Source: Membranipora membranacea
Lineage: Eukaryota > Bryozoa > Gymnolaemata > Cheilostomatida > Membraniporidae
Direction of reading: 5' to 3'
Assembly: GCA_914767715.1 (NCBI GenBank)
Contig: OU612066.1
Location: forward strand, 20,870,283 to 20,934,282
Length of the DNA stretch: 64,000 nt
The translations under genes were made by a program, and so were the position numbers. Below are positions 36,801 to 48,180 of this stretch, in pieces (the first letter of the stretch is position 1; each line of letters begins with the position of its first letter). Under the pieces are notes generated by a model, which saw only the letters and a list, made by a program, of their open reading frames with translations, did not search any database and was not told the origin of the DNA.

Positions 36801-38744
36801 AAAAGAAGGCACATATTATGAGATACCAATAGAAAATATCTTTGTATAAGAATGAGATCTATCAATACGCAATAAAACAAACCTTGATAATTCCACTAGG
36901 AGTTACATCCTCAGTTTCAAAGATGATAGAACTTGCATCAGTTAATTACAAATCTGATTGGCCTATATCAGATGTCAAAGGTCGCATGATGGAATTGTCA
37001 CTCACCATTTTGGCAAAGTCCAACAGAAGACAAACATTCGACGCAGTAAACCCTCAAGCACTTTGAACATCCAAAAGAGACGACTTGATCTTTGTGAGTC
37101 TCACAGAACTTCTGCTGCTCTACTGTTGAGGTTGTTCTCATGTACTCCTTTATATTCTGAGTCTCATGATGCCAGTTCAACTCAATGTGAAGCTGTAATG
37201 ACACAAGTATTCAAATTTGAATCTTTATCACAGGTTAAAGACTTTGTTTTAGGCTGCTCTTTTGTATCACATCTTATTCTCCATATTTTATTCTATCATG
37301 TGAGCGATTTTCAGCTTTAGAATCCAAATATTGAGGAAGTTATGGCCTCTCAAACTTCCAAGGTGACGGCAATTTATCGGCAGTAAAAATCAGTCGGCAA
37401 TCCCTAGGGTACGTCACGACCAGCTAACCTAGTTGTATCAAGTGGCGTGATGGTAGCGTCGTTGCCTACAGGTATGGTGACCCGGGTTCGATTCCCACCT
37501 AGGTCTGAATTTTGATCATCAATTATTATGTGATTATTAGTGTATTAACTAATAATTCATAATGTCTATGTCACATGTCTATGGTTGTGACATACCCCAG
37601 GGGAAACATCCGCTTATTCCCAATGCCGATTGAAGGCAATCACCCTGGAAGTTTGAGAGGCCATAACTTCCTCAATATTTGGATTCTAAAGCTGAAAATC
37701 GCTCACATGATAGAATAAAATATGGAGAATAAGATGTGATACAAAAGAGCAGCCTCAAACAAAGTCTTTAAGGAAAGTTTGCTTTCTCCCTTTACACTTA
37801 GCTATCACGTCGAGTTATTTATTTATTATATATAAAACACTCCATATATCGCTGATATTTTATAAAACTACTTCTCAAAATTGCCTAACAGACACACAGC
37901 CACAGGTTCTCGATTAGTATTTACCCTCTGATGAGCAGCACAGTACTTATGTTCACAGGTCAGACAGTAAGTGTTGGCGGTCATCTTGAGTTTTCCACTT
38001 TTCTCACAAGGCTCACAGAATGTAGCTGGATGAACATTCTCTAAGGCTGAGGGAAGGTTGTCTATCACCACTTTGAACTTGTTTCTGCAAATCAAAAAAT
38101 GTTGAACATTAAGCCGTACTAAATCAATCTTCCAACCATGTGGCCAGTACCATCAAGCCAACCATCCCACCTAGACAATCCCGAAACTCATCCCACTTAT
38201 TCTATCCTGCCAGCTCTCCCACCAACACTGCCCCGTCCCCTTTCCTGGACAACAGGAAGTTTGGTGAAGGAAATGTTTTAAATTGGCTACAGATTAATTA
38301 TGTTAATCATCTGACTCGATTAATTAAAAGTCACATGCCTTATTACTTATCCCGAAGCATAGGCGGCAAAATTTTAGTCTGTGCCAGGTTGCTCTCTGCT
38401 TGCAGGCAGGTCAGAGCACACCTGGGGGCCAACCAAACCCCAAATATGTTGAATCTGTGTGGAGCTACACAACAATATAATATATAGTTGATAGTTCAAA
38501 TCAGAGACTGATTGCAATACTGTTATTAGAAACGCTGTCATATTAGATGCTCTGTGAACCTCGATACTTACTGACAAACCCTACATTCGATCACATCAGT
38601 CTTCTTGAGTTGCCTCCTCAGGCAAGTCTCACAGCATACATGAGAACAGGGCAGAAACATTGGGTTATGGATAAACCCCTCTTCTTCAAGGCAGTTTCCA
38701 CATGTTACCAGATGTGGCGCATCTTCTGCTACTGAGACGGCCAT
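33842..38744 (-). CDS. TRIM-type RING/B-box/coiled-coil/propeller gene, copy 3 (complete)
   Basis: Exons: 38744-38572 (RING), 38084-37925 (B-box 1), 37192-37006 (B-box 2), 36381-36185, 36033-35863, 35365-35254 (coiled-coil region), 34938-34201 (propeller, 246 codons) and 33978-33842. The product is about 624 aa, and an upstream in-frame ATG at 38768 would add 8 residues. All zinc-ligand residues of the RING (CGNC, CSHVCCETC, CRVC) and B-boxes are present. Compared with copy 2, the RING to coiled-coil part (about 330 aa) differs at about 14 positions, whereas the propeller differs at about 44 of 200. The second intron carries the TTAA foldback instead of the LINE. A minus-strand AATAAA lies at 33744-33749. 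It is divergent from plus-gene copy C. Confidence 0.88.
37239..37767. mobile_element. 529-bp TTAA-flanked foldback element with tRNA-like loop
   Basis: The 122-bp terminal inverted repeats (37239-37360 and 37646-37767) carry about one mismatch, and the inversion continues imperfectly into the loop. It is flanked by TTAA at 37235-37238 and 37768-37771. Unit 1 has the single TTAA empty site (CAGGTTAAGGAAAG, near 2594). A TTAA target is the hallmark of piggyBac-type transposition, but the ends (AGACTTTG) are not the usual CCC. The loop carries a tRNA-like segment at about 37438-37506. Confidence 0.85.
37438..37506 (+). ncRNA. tRNA-like segment with pol III A/B boxes
   Basis: A-box-like TGATGGTAGCG and B-box GGGTTCGATTCCC lie at tRNA-like spacing. 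I could not draw a fully paired acceptor stem, so it is probably a tRNA-derived relic or SINE head captured by the foldback element rather than a functional tRNA. Confidence 0.4.
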
Positions 38745-39251
38745 TTCTCTTGTGTGATGCTGTGTCACTCAGTGGATCTAAAAGCATGAATAAATGATCG
38801 ACATAATATTGCTAATAACAATACTTAGAACAAGAAGATCAGGGGAAGCCCCGCCTTTCATTATGTGGGTGTGCTTGCTTGCTCAGGTGGAGGCGCACAT
38901 TGCCATCTATAATAAACCAAGAAGCACATCTGAGTGTTACCACAGAAGTGAGGAGACTATTTTGAATTCGCTCTTTTTCCCTGCCCCTCCCAAACAATGA
39001 ATTTCATTTGCAAAGTGCCTGCTGTGAGCATGACCTGTGTATGTATATTAACAGAAGGGTGACTACAAATCTGGTAATATAGCTCTCCATAACTGAGATC
39101 TCAGTTCGTTGACTATAAAATGCCGCAATTTGCTACCCTAATCCCTAATTAGAGTGACAGTGATACAAAACTGAATAAGGCGATTAAAAGTTCAACACCC
39201 TAAAAGAGTTAGAGAAAGTATCTAACACCTTGATTGTCACATACTACTGAC

Positions 39252-39360
39252 CTGATATTCTCAATGGTTATATCCTGTAACCTCTCTGTGTGTAGTTATA
39301 ACTAAATCTCAACTGCTTGTTATTAACTTCCTTGTTCAAGCTGTGACTGTAGACTGCTGT
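39252..39360 (-). promoter_or_regulatory. Conserved first-exon block, TRIM copy 3, proximal
   Basis: Ortholog of 5377-5470, with the GTCAGT donor conserved. Confidence 0.45.
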
Positions 39361-40014
39361 GTAATAAGTTAACTGGCTGACAAATAAGCAAAACAAAACT
39401 GTGACAAGAGGGAAATCCATGTGGCAGTTTCAATTTTTTAACACACTGTTTATATGTGATTGACTGATGGAGGTTAACCTGTAAGGGTTATCAATTACTC
39501 ACTACTTATCAGTCGCATTCAATGAAAAGGCTGATATGGACTCAAAGGAATTTATATTAGCTGGGGTATGTTTTTATCACACTGACAAGTGATTCTAAAG
39601 TGGGTCAGGGAATGAGAAAAAAAATGAGGACACTCTTTTATATCCCACTTTCTTTCCCCAAACACTGAATTAAAGTGGAAGGGGTCCGCTGTGAGCAAGC
39701 AAGACATGTGTATAATAGTACGAGGGAGTCTTCAAGTTAAGCATTCCGAAATGTAAGATTAATGTTATCATCGCAGAGCCTGCAGTAATAGAGATCACAG
39801 TATGGTTAACAATAGAATGCAATAACCTTCATATCTATGTCTCAATGAAGTTACACTTATCTCTCCATAAAAAAACCTCCGTTAGCGACCCTAATCCCTA
39901 ACCAGAGTAAGTTGTGATAAAAAACTGAACAAAGGGATTAGAAGTTCAACACCCTTATATAAAGAGACAGAGAGAGTTAGAGGATCTAATGCCTGGATTG
40001 TACATCCTACTGAC

Positions 40015-40125
40015 CTGATATTTTCAATGGTTATGTCCTGTTAACTCTCTGTGTGTTGCTCTATCTAAATCTCCACTGCTTGTTACTAACTTCCTTGTTC
40101 AAGCTGTGACTGCAGACTGCTGTGT
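40015..40125 (-). promoter_or_regulatory. Conserved first-exon block, TRIM copy 3, distal
   Basis: Ortholog of 6087-6195, with the donor conserved. It lies about 760 bp from the proximal block. Confidence 0.45.
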
Positions 40126-40431
40126 AATAAGTTAAACAGCCTCATCTTAATAGCCTGAGAAATAAGCGAAACAAAACTGTGACAAGTGGGAAATCCATGT
40201 TGCAGTTTCAATTTTTTAACACACAGTTTATATGTGATTGATTGATGGAAGTTAACCTGTAAGGGTTATCAATCTCTTACTTGTTTATCATTAGCATACA
40301 TAGACAAATGGTAGCATACAATGAAAAGGCTTAAAAGGAAGTAAGTCAAGTCAGTTGTGATATATTATACATGAGCTAGGCTAGGCTAGGCTAGGCTGAT
40401 ATGGATTAAAATGAGTTTATTTATGTCAGTA

Positions 40432-42794
40432 GGTAAATTCGCGCCCTTGGTATCTATATTAAACTAGAACTGATAAGATCAGAGACCACCGAAAAGGAGC
40501 AAAACTATTCGGCTCAGTTGGACAGATCGTAGCTTAGTTCACTCATGGTTCACTGGTCAGAGTGAACATATATACGATTCATTTGTCTGTATTTGGAGTT
40601 GCTCCCCTGTCCATTGGAGGAAAAACAACTCCGAATTTGGGCAAATGGATCCATATTGATCTAGAGCATGGGTGGGCAACGGAAACTAGGTGACACTCAT
40701 AGATTATGATAAATACAATGCGTATAAACTATGAGGCATAGAGTGATAATGATGCGATAAAAAAAATGAGTAAAATATAGCAGTGCCTGTGGTAAATGAT
40801 AAGCAAAGTGAAAATGTAATAATTATAGTGCTGGCAAATTACAGTATGATAGAGAATTGCCTGGTCCTTTTCAAGACTCTCTGATGTTATAATTGGAAAA
40901 GTGTACTCCCTACCGATTGTTTGCTTATAATCTAAATTGTTGTTTTGTCCTATGGTTCTACTCGGATGTTCAATAATAGATATTAGCAGTGTACAGTTTC
41001 AATGTGACAAACGCCACTTGTAACTGAGTTTCAAACCCTATGAGATCTGAAAATTAAAATGTTGATAGCTGCTTTCCAAAAAAATGTGCAGCAAACCTGA
41101 GAGATTCAAACCCACAGCTTACTATGCAGCTTAATAGCTCACGCTTACTGAGAGATGATAACAGAGCTAAAAGTCTGTCATGATGAAGTGCTGCCTGATA
41201 AATAAAAAAAATGGTTTGCGGCAAGCTTCTAGCTTTGAGATCTGATACAACAATGTTTATAGTACTGAGACAAAGCGCTGCCTGGTAAATAAATACAAAA
41301 TATTGTGGCAAGCTTCTAACGATGAGATCTGATAATTTCCACTGCTGCTTTCCAAAAAATAGAGCAGCAAACCTGATGAGAAACTAACCCACAGTGTACT
41401 ATACTGACCAGCTCATTAGGTAATTGCGATTGGGACTACATAGGTAGACACAGCGAATAGTGACGCAGCGACACAGCGACGCAACAAATAGTTTGCAAAC
41501 TAGGGGTTCACTGATTTGTTTGTAAACCGAATTATGACGTAAAGACATGCACCGGATCAAGACGTAATAATGAGGATGTAAATTGCTCGTGGTAAATTGA
41601 AGAGGTAAAATAAATGACAAATGATAATGGTAGGCACATAGGCGGCAGCTACCAGGAGGAACGAATGATAGTATAACCTGTGAGAAGTTATCGAAACTCA
41701 CATGGGAGCGGCGTAATTAACGTAGATTACATGACGATGATATTGTACTAAGAAAAAACAAAATAATCTAATCTATATAATACCAAAAGAATGAAGTTTC
41801 TAATGAGAGAATAGAGTTAAATAATTACTTGAAAGTAGAGAGGATCCCTGAAATTTCCTGCCTGGCTTGTTGACTGTTTACTGGTTGACCACAAATTGCC
41901 CAAAAATTTGAAAATTAACAGTTCTTGGCTCAAAAGTGCAAAGTTCAAGCAAATAAGAATTTGCAAGTGGCCTATTGGCTGTAGTATATTTGTTTTGTGC
42001 CATTTATAGTGATTAGCTTTGGAACCATAGAAATTTCTATAAAGCAGAATTGAATCATTGCTATTTCTATTGAGCCAGATTTTTGCTCAGGCACTCAGGC
42101 TAAAATGATTTGCTCAGGTATGACTGCCTCTATTAGATATTAGCCTTTGAACCATAGAAATTTAATTTGAGCAAATTTTAACCATTGAAATTTCTATTAA
42201 AGCAGATAATCTTACACATATTGCCCAGGCACTTAGGCTTTATTAAGTTGCTCTGAGGAGTGATTGAGGATTGCACATAAACAAACTATGTCTATTGGAT
42301 TGAATAAAAATGGCTAGAAAAAGCCAAAAAACCTGTGCTGGCTGTTGCAAGTTTTCTATGTCATAGCATCAACTGCTGGTTTTCATATTGCTCCCAAAGA
42401 GAAGATCAGGTATGAATCTAGTTAAGTTGACAATACTTGAAGGTGGATGGGCAAAACTGTAGGTGTTTATTGTGTGCAAAAATAGGGCTCAGCTGCCACA
42501 TAAGTTGTCAGAAGTCCCCTATGAGAGTTGCTTCATGGGCATTACCTTAATACCACCTCCAAACCTATCGGTTTTTCGGTGGGATAATCATTAATCATAA
42601 TCATTTTCATGGGGAAATCCAACTGAATCCAACTTGAATTCAAGTTGTCTCCAATGAGGAGATATCTCTAAGTTTCATTTGGCTGATATAGAAAAACAGT
42701 ATACCTAATCATAAGATCTATTCAGTTGGATTTCCCCATGAAAATGATTATGATTAATGATTATTTAATATAGATACAAAGGGCGCGAATTTAC
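40432..42794. mobile_element. TA-flanked MITE split by a 2.1-kb insertion
   Basis: The left arm (GGTAAATTCGCGCCCTTGG onward) ends near 40463. The homologous sequence resumes near 42585 with ATCATTAATCATAATC and runs to AATTTACC at 42794, with TA outside both ends. It is the same insertion site as 22086-22326 in unit 2. Confidence 0.8.
40464..42584. mobile_element. 2.1-kb insertion inside the MITE, unit 3 only
   Basis: It is defined by absence from the unit-2 copy of the MITE. Near its ends, ACCACCGAAAAGG (left) and the complement of a matching CCACCGAAAA (right, in CGGTTTTTCGGTGGG) form short inverted repeats. Inside, 41.06-41.36 kb holds an imperfect tandem repeat (two copies of a stretch with GCTGCCTG-TAAATAAA and GGCAAGCTTCTA). 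No transposase ORF was seen. Superfamily unknown. Confidence 0.5.
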
Positions 42795-44836
42795 CTAGTG
42801 GTGACACCTAAAACATCAGCTAGGGTAATATATTGATCACACTGTCTATTAATCAGCAACATATTAACAAATCAACATCATAATTTTGACAAAGAAATGT
42901 CAGCTGTTTTTTAGTCATAAACAATACTAACTTACATGTACTTGATGACGAAGTCCGTGACGGGGTTGCATCTCATGTGATCCCCAGCAACAGTTTATAA
43001 ACGTTCAGACACTTCAGTCACCTCCTTTGGTCTCAATCACAGACCTTGTGACCTCAACACCCGTTGGAAGAAATTAGCGTACCACCGGTAGCTACTCGCT
43101 GGATATCTGCCTGTTTTAACATCTCATATTAGATCACATTAGGTCATATACAATAGAATCAAGCACACTGATGACGTGATATACTATTGCATTTATATCT
43201 CTGACAATAGAGAGTGAATTAATTCACCTAGCCTCAGAGCAGCTAAAATTCAGCTTTTAGGAGACGTAGTGATGAATAAACCAAACCTTTGGATAAACAC
43301 ATATCATTTTCTCATTTCTTGTTAAAATATTTTAATTTAACTTGGGAAAATCAAATCTTACCATTGTTACAGTTTTAGACGAGCATTTATTACATATTTT
43401 TGACAAACAAAGTTAAATCACAACTGTGTATTGCTAGCCTAAGCTCAGTGGGAGAAGATAGAATTACTATATAATGCAGAGCTGGGTATTTCTGTTTCCA
43501 TCATGATTGTTTGATCATAAGTTGTCCTCTTATTCAGCCGAAAGTAGGTACCCAAAAATTTACGACAGCAGCTCTATCGATCACAGATACACATGCTAAT
43601 AGTGTAATCTCGAAATCATTGTGTGTACCCCAGTGCTCAAAATTTGAATATGAACAATTGGAATCGTTGTCACTGGGTAACTGCATTACATCTGGCGTAG
43701 AGTGAATGTTGAGAAGGTAAATTTCGTTGTTTTTCAATTAATCATTGCACAAAAAAATGCAAATTTTTCAGCTTTGTTAGGGGTAATGACTGCCAAAAAC
43801 AATGAATGTGAATTGTTATCGAGCTGATGAAAACAATTGGTTCTAAGCCTTAAATCCAAATCCTTGACACTTTCTACAACTCCCAAGATCATAACAGGCA
43901 ACCTTTAGATTCCAGAGAGAACATCACATGCTGATGACACTCTAACTCCTACCGGGTCCTAAAGGAAAAGAAAGGAATAATTATGGAAACTCACCCTTTC
44001 AAGTTACGGCAACCTTCACATATCAGATGAGGTATATCTATCCACTGATATGCATTAGCTACTGCATGGCCCTTCTCTTTTTATAATACCACAGTGTAGC
44101 CTTCTAGTTCTGAATGCCAGTGTACGGCAGCTAGACACAGTTCAGTTCTTCTGAAAATAAAACATCCCTTTAATCATGAAACTGATTTGACCAACTTATA
44201 CCAATAAGATGGCGAAAGAACTGTTTGATGACATGAGCAAAGATTGCAGTCTGGACTAGCCATGTTTTATGCTGCGACTCAGCACGGACAAGGATAGTTA
44301 TCTTACAACAGGGAAGAAAACAAATCCTATACAACTCAACTAACTAAATTTTAAATCAGCATTAGTTGATGCCATAATAATATGAAAGGAGTATGGAAGT
44401 TTCGCGAAAAAGTTCATTCATGGTGTGCTTATATTTATATATAACACCAAGTACTCAGTTTGGAAAATCTAAAGAATTTACTAAGAGGGCGTATTAATAT
44501 GGACACAATTTTATTTGGCAGGCAATTACATCCTGGACGTCATATGAACACCAAAGGAATAAACTACAAGATTTTATCATTTTTGAATACGAAAAATCAT
44601 CCTATATTTATCATAATTATTACTCTCATAATCTAATAATGAGAGGACAACTTATAATCAAAATCAAGTGACCTAGAGTAATAATGGCCAACAATTGATG
44701 GAGACACGCCATGACACAACATTTAGCACAATGATGACTGAATGTTGAGCATAACAATCAGAAATAAGCAACCGTCTTAACTAGCTGTGTTTCTGTGATT
44801 CTCTGTAAAATTCTATAGAAATCAAGTGATAACTAC
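42795..44836. other. Non-coding spacer between divergent genes, unit 3
   Basis: Aligned throughout with unit 1 (6.5-8.8 kb). It lacks the SINE of unit 1 and the deletion of unit 2. No exon is supported. Confidence 0.55.
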
Positions 44837-47800
44837 ATGAACATGTCTTCCTATAACGAATATTATCAACAACAAGAAATGTACAGAACTGGCATGTAAG
44901 TTTACTTATTATTCTCATTACTGCTGTTTTTAAATGAGAAGAAGGCAAATTTTCCACTTTGTTGCAATGGAATTTATTTATTCATTCATATTTTGGAATT
45001 GGCTGAATTTGTTTGGGCTAGGAGATAATATTTAAATATTTAGATTATTCATCAATGCACATATCAAAAGATGACCTATGCCATGCTGGCTGTGAACTCC
45101 ATAAAAGTCCATCAGGTTTTTCTTAAAGATGATGTGTCATCAGCGGCGTTACGCTTTTAAAGATGTTGCAATCGCTGCCTTCTGAGTGCGCAATGACACA
45201 ATGAGAAAGTAATCAAGTAGTAGTGATACTACTAGGTGACTCTATTAGTGAGAGTTAAATCCCATATCATATATTTCAATCATTGTAGTAGTGAGGTAGT
45301 TAGCCTCAGGTTGTGGAGTGATATCGATGATGATCACAAGAGTCAGCAGCGGGATGTGAGTGATCATGAGGATGTATTTTCATGCAAAAGCCAGAAAGGT
45401 AAGTCTTCATTGGAGGATCTCAATTATCACATTACTGTTATGGAGCTGCTGAATTCTGTGATTAAAAAGAATTGACACAGAGTGTTCCCAAAATCGAATG
45501 AAACCCGATCCCAGAAGAGCAGTCTTGTTGCGAGTAAAGAAGCTCAAACATAGTTTAATGCAACCAATACAAAAACATCAACAAAAACATGCAATACATC
45601 AACTGGATATAATCACTACTTCTCTTTTAGAAACTTATCAAAACCAATTTCATTTTCAGAGTTAGATGCTGGATACCAGTCTGAGGACGGAAGTATTTGG
45701 GATGTTGAAGATCAGTCAGATGAGGTCACCCATGGTAAATATCCGAAAAGATGAGACTTTATTGTTGTTTGGGAGTTATCTATCCAATGCACTAGGTCAA
45801 CATTGTTTTTTTTAAAACTTGCGTTCTTGTGTTTTATCATATCAGTGTGGAAGCGTTTCATTATTGCAATAGCAGAATTAGATTGAACCGGATGATCTCG
45901 CACTCATTGCAAAATAAAACAGACCTCCGTGTATAACTCTTTATGGAGTGATTACAGAGGAAACTTAATCTCACACGCCTTTATTGAGATGCTACTATAC
46001 TTTCAGTCATATATGATATTTTGCATATTAGTTCCTATATTCTCAGATCTCACAGACATCTTGGACACTGAGTTTTCCTTCTCATGTGATGAAAAGTTGA
46101 CTACAGACAAACTATTTACTACACTACGGAACAACAGCCTCCATCAGATACATGAAGATTGTCATCAAATAAATTCACATGACTCGTCATTGCAGATACC
46201 TGAATTTCAAAATATGGCACATGATGTAATGTGAGTATTAATTGTGTACTTATTCATATGTGTTTTGTATTGTGATATTATTATCTTTACATCATACTAT
46301 TAAAGATGGTATGATGCAGCACTAGCTCGCTCATGTCATGTCATGTCATGTCATGTCATGTCATGAACTCAAAAAAATTTATCCAGCAAAAGAAAATGTG
46401 ATGAAAATTAGTAGGCTAACTTATTTCAATCACTCGATTGCTTTTCTGTAACAATAATAATCATAACTGAATTTGCAATTGCGGTAATCATATTAATTAT
46501 CTGCTCTTGATATTCTATTCACTGTATTTAGGCCTAATTGGGTTATTTCTGTGTAATTTTCTAGTCCTGATGACCGATTTGGTTATCCTGAAATGGAGAT
46601 GGAAACTCCACTGAATCTCAGTCTCCTGGAATTTGCCAATGAACTGATGCAGTTAGAAGATCTCGAAACATCACTCTCAACACCATTCTATCAGATCAAC
46701 TCGTATGAGTGTATAACGTAAGTCTACTTTGCACAACACATCCACGGTGGATTGACAAACTGTCGATGTAAGCTACATCCCAAAAAAAGACACTGATTCA
46801 TACAAATTATAATGAGAGTCCAAAGATAAGATACAGATTTCCGTGAGACCTAATGTCTGCCTATGCCTATGCCTATGCCTAAACTTTGATCGTAATTGAA
46901 ATTGGAAACTGTTATGGTTATTTGTCACAGGTGTGTAAATACAGTGTTCTGTTATTTTTTCCAGGTATGAGAACAATCGAGAAGCTGAACTGTTGCTAAG
47001 CCCTGAAGTTGGTTCTGATCATGAAATTCCTTCCACAACTCGTCAGTTACAATATATCGAAGATCTGAGTGTCTCATTCAATGACAGCTTCCGTGAGCTT
47101 ACTGACAATCATCTGCAGCCAGACCTTGACAAATCATTCCAGACACCAGCTGAATATAATACGCTGGATGCTATAATGTAAGTATGTTTGCATTACGTCG
47201 ATTCGCCGATTCCCTTTTCAATAAAAGGAACAACTATAAAGCCAACAGCTGAATACATTATACATATACTATTATTTTTAATTGTCATGTTCAAAAAATT
47301 TGCTTCTCGCTTACAGAGCTGAGATTGTATATTCTGAAGATGAGTTGGTGAGTGAAACGAAGGAGCAAAAGAAAGATTTACTTGAAGTTACTCAGGGTGA
47401 GTGAGATAACTTTACACATTACATTGCTTAGGTCCAGTTAGTTCTGTCACATGGGAGGAAGATAAACAAAACAGATCTTTTTGCGATGCTGACAATAAAG
47501 GAAAACAATGATTCCCTCATTCGGTAGGTCAACCCCAAAAGAATTGTCTTTGATCATTGCTGTAAGCTTCTCAAATCAGATCAATTCTTAACAAGGAAGA
47601 ATCACTCAAATCAAAGTCAACTGCAAAAACATGAAGTGAAAAAGATTAACAAAAGACATTGATAATGAAGTGCAAACCTTGTTTCAGATCCAACGGATAT
47701 GGCTCCCAAAGCCAATGAGAAAATCAAACCTGAACCAGCTACAGGAGTTCAGCATGAATGTACTTATACTTCGTGTGATACGACTAGTGATAAATTACGG

Positions 47801-47947
47801 GTCTATGAGAAGCGAGATCTGAACACAACAAACACAAGTACAACTCACAAAGCTCAGGCTGGTATAAAGAGACGAGTGACCAAATGTTTCAAGATGGTTA
47901 AGACTTTTGTTAGGAATGTTTTCTCGAAATTATCTCACAGAGCATAA
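44837..47947 (+). CDS. Unknown-family acidic/basic protein, copy C (complete, longest form)
   Basis: Eight exons: 44837-44895, 45289-45398, 45660-45734, 46047-46230, 46565-46717, 46965-47177, 47317-47396 and 47688-47947. Every junction is GT-AG with matching phase, giving 377 aa. The start ATG (MNMSSYNEYYQQQ) is conserved in copies A and B, and an AATAAA follows at 48175-48180. The body is acidic, with repeated Leu/Ser segments (METPLNLSLLEFANELMQLED, shared with A/B). A 71-codon exon 6 is unique to this copy. The C-terminus has KIKPEPAT followed by a basic amphipathic stretch (GIKRRVTKCFKMVKTFVRN). I do not recognise a domain. It may be a small nuclear/cytosolic regulator or a membrane-binding partner of the adjacent TRIM, but that is conjecture. 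Confidence 0.7.
46331..46366. repeat. (CATGT)n microsatellite in intron 4 of copy C
   Basis: About seven tandem TCATG units, absent from the same intron of copies A and B. Confidence 0.9.
46858..46880. repeat. (CCTATG)n microsatellite in intron 5 of copy C
   Basis: About four hexamer units, GCCTAT repeated. Confidence 0.85.
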
Positions 47948-48180
47948 CGGTTTTTCATATATGGCTTATATACTTGCACTGATACTGGTGCGCAGTTTAT
48001 TTTTTGTACCCGCAGGGCTAGTTTCTGACAATTCTCATTCCGACGTCCCATTATACCTTCATAGCTACGGTGATTGGAGGTATTTTTTTATGACAGTGCA
48101 GTGTTGACCAGAAGGTAACCTGCAACTTGTATTTTACAGCCTCAATCATTTTGTTGCACTTGTTTTACTGTTTCAATAAA

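Noticed and set aside
41054-41311. 85-codon ORF with internal repeat (FIYQAAL twice)
   Set aside because: It is the translation of a tandem DNA repeat inside the 2.1-kb insertion, with no protein support.
46331-46366. CRISPR-like or regulatory tandem array
   Set aside because: It is a simple (CATGT)n microsatellite without spacers in a eukaryotic intron.
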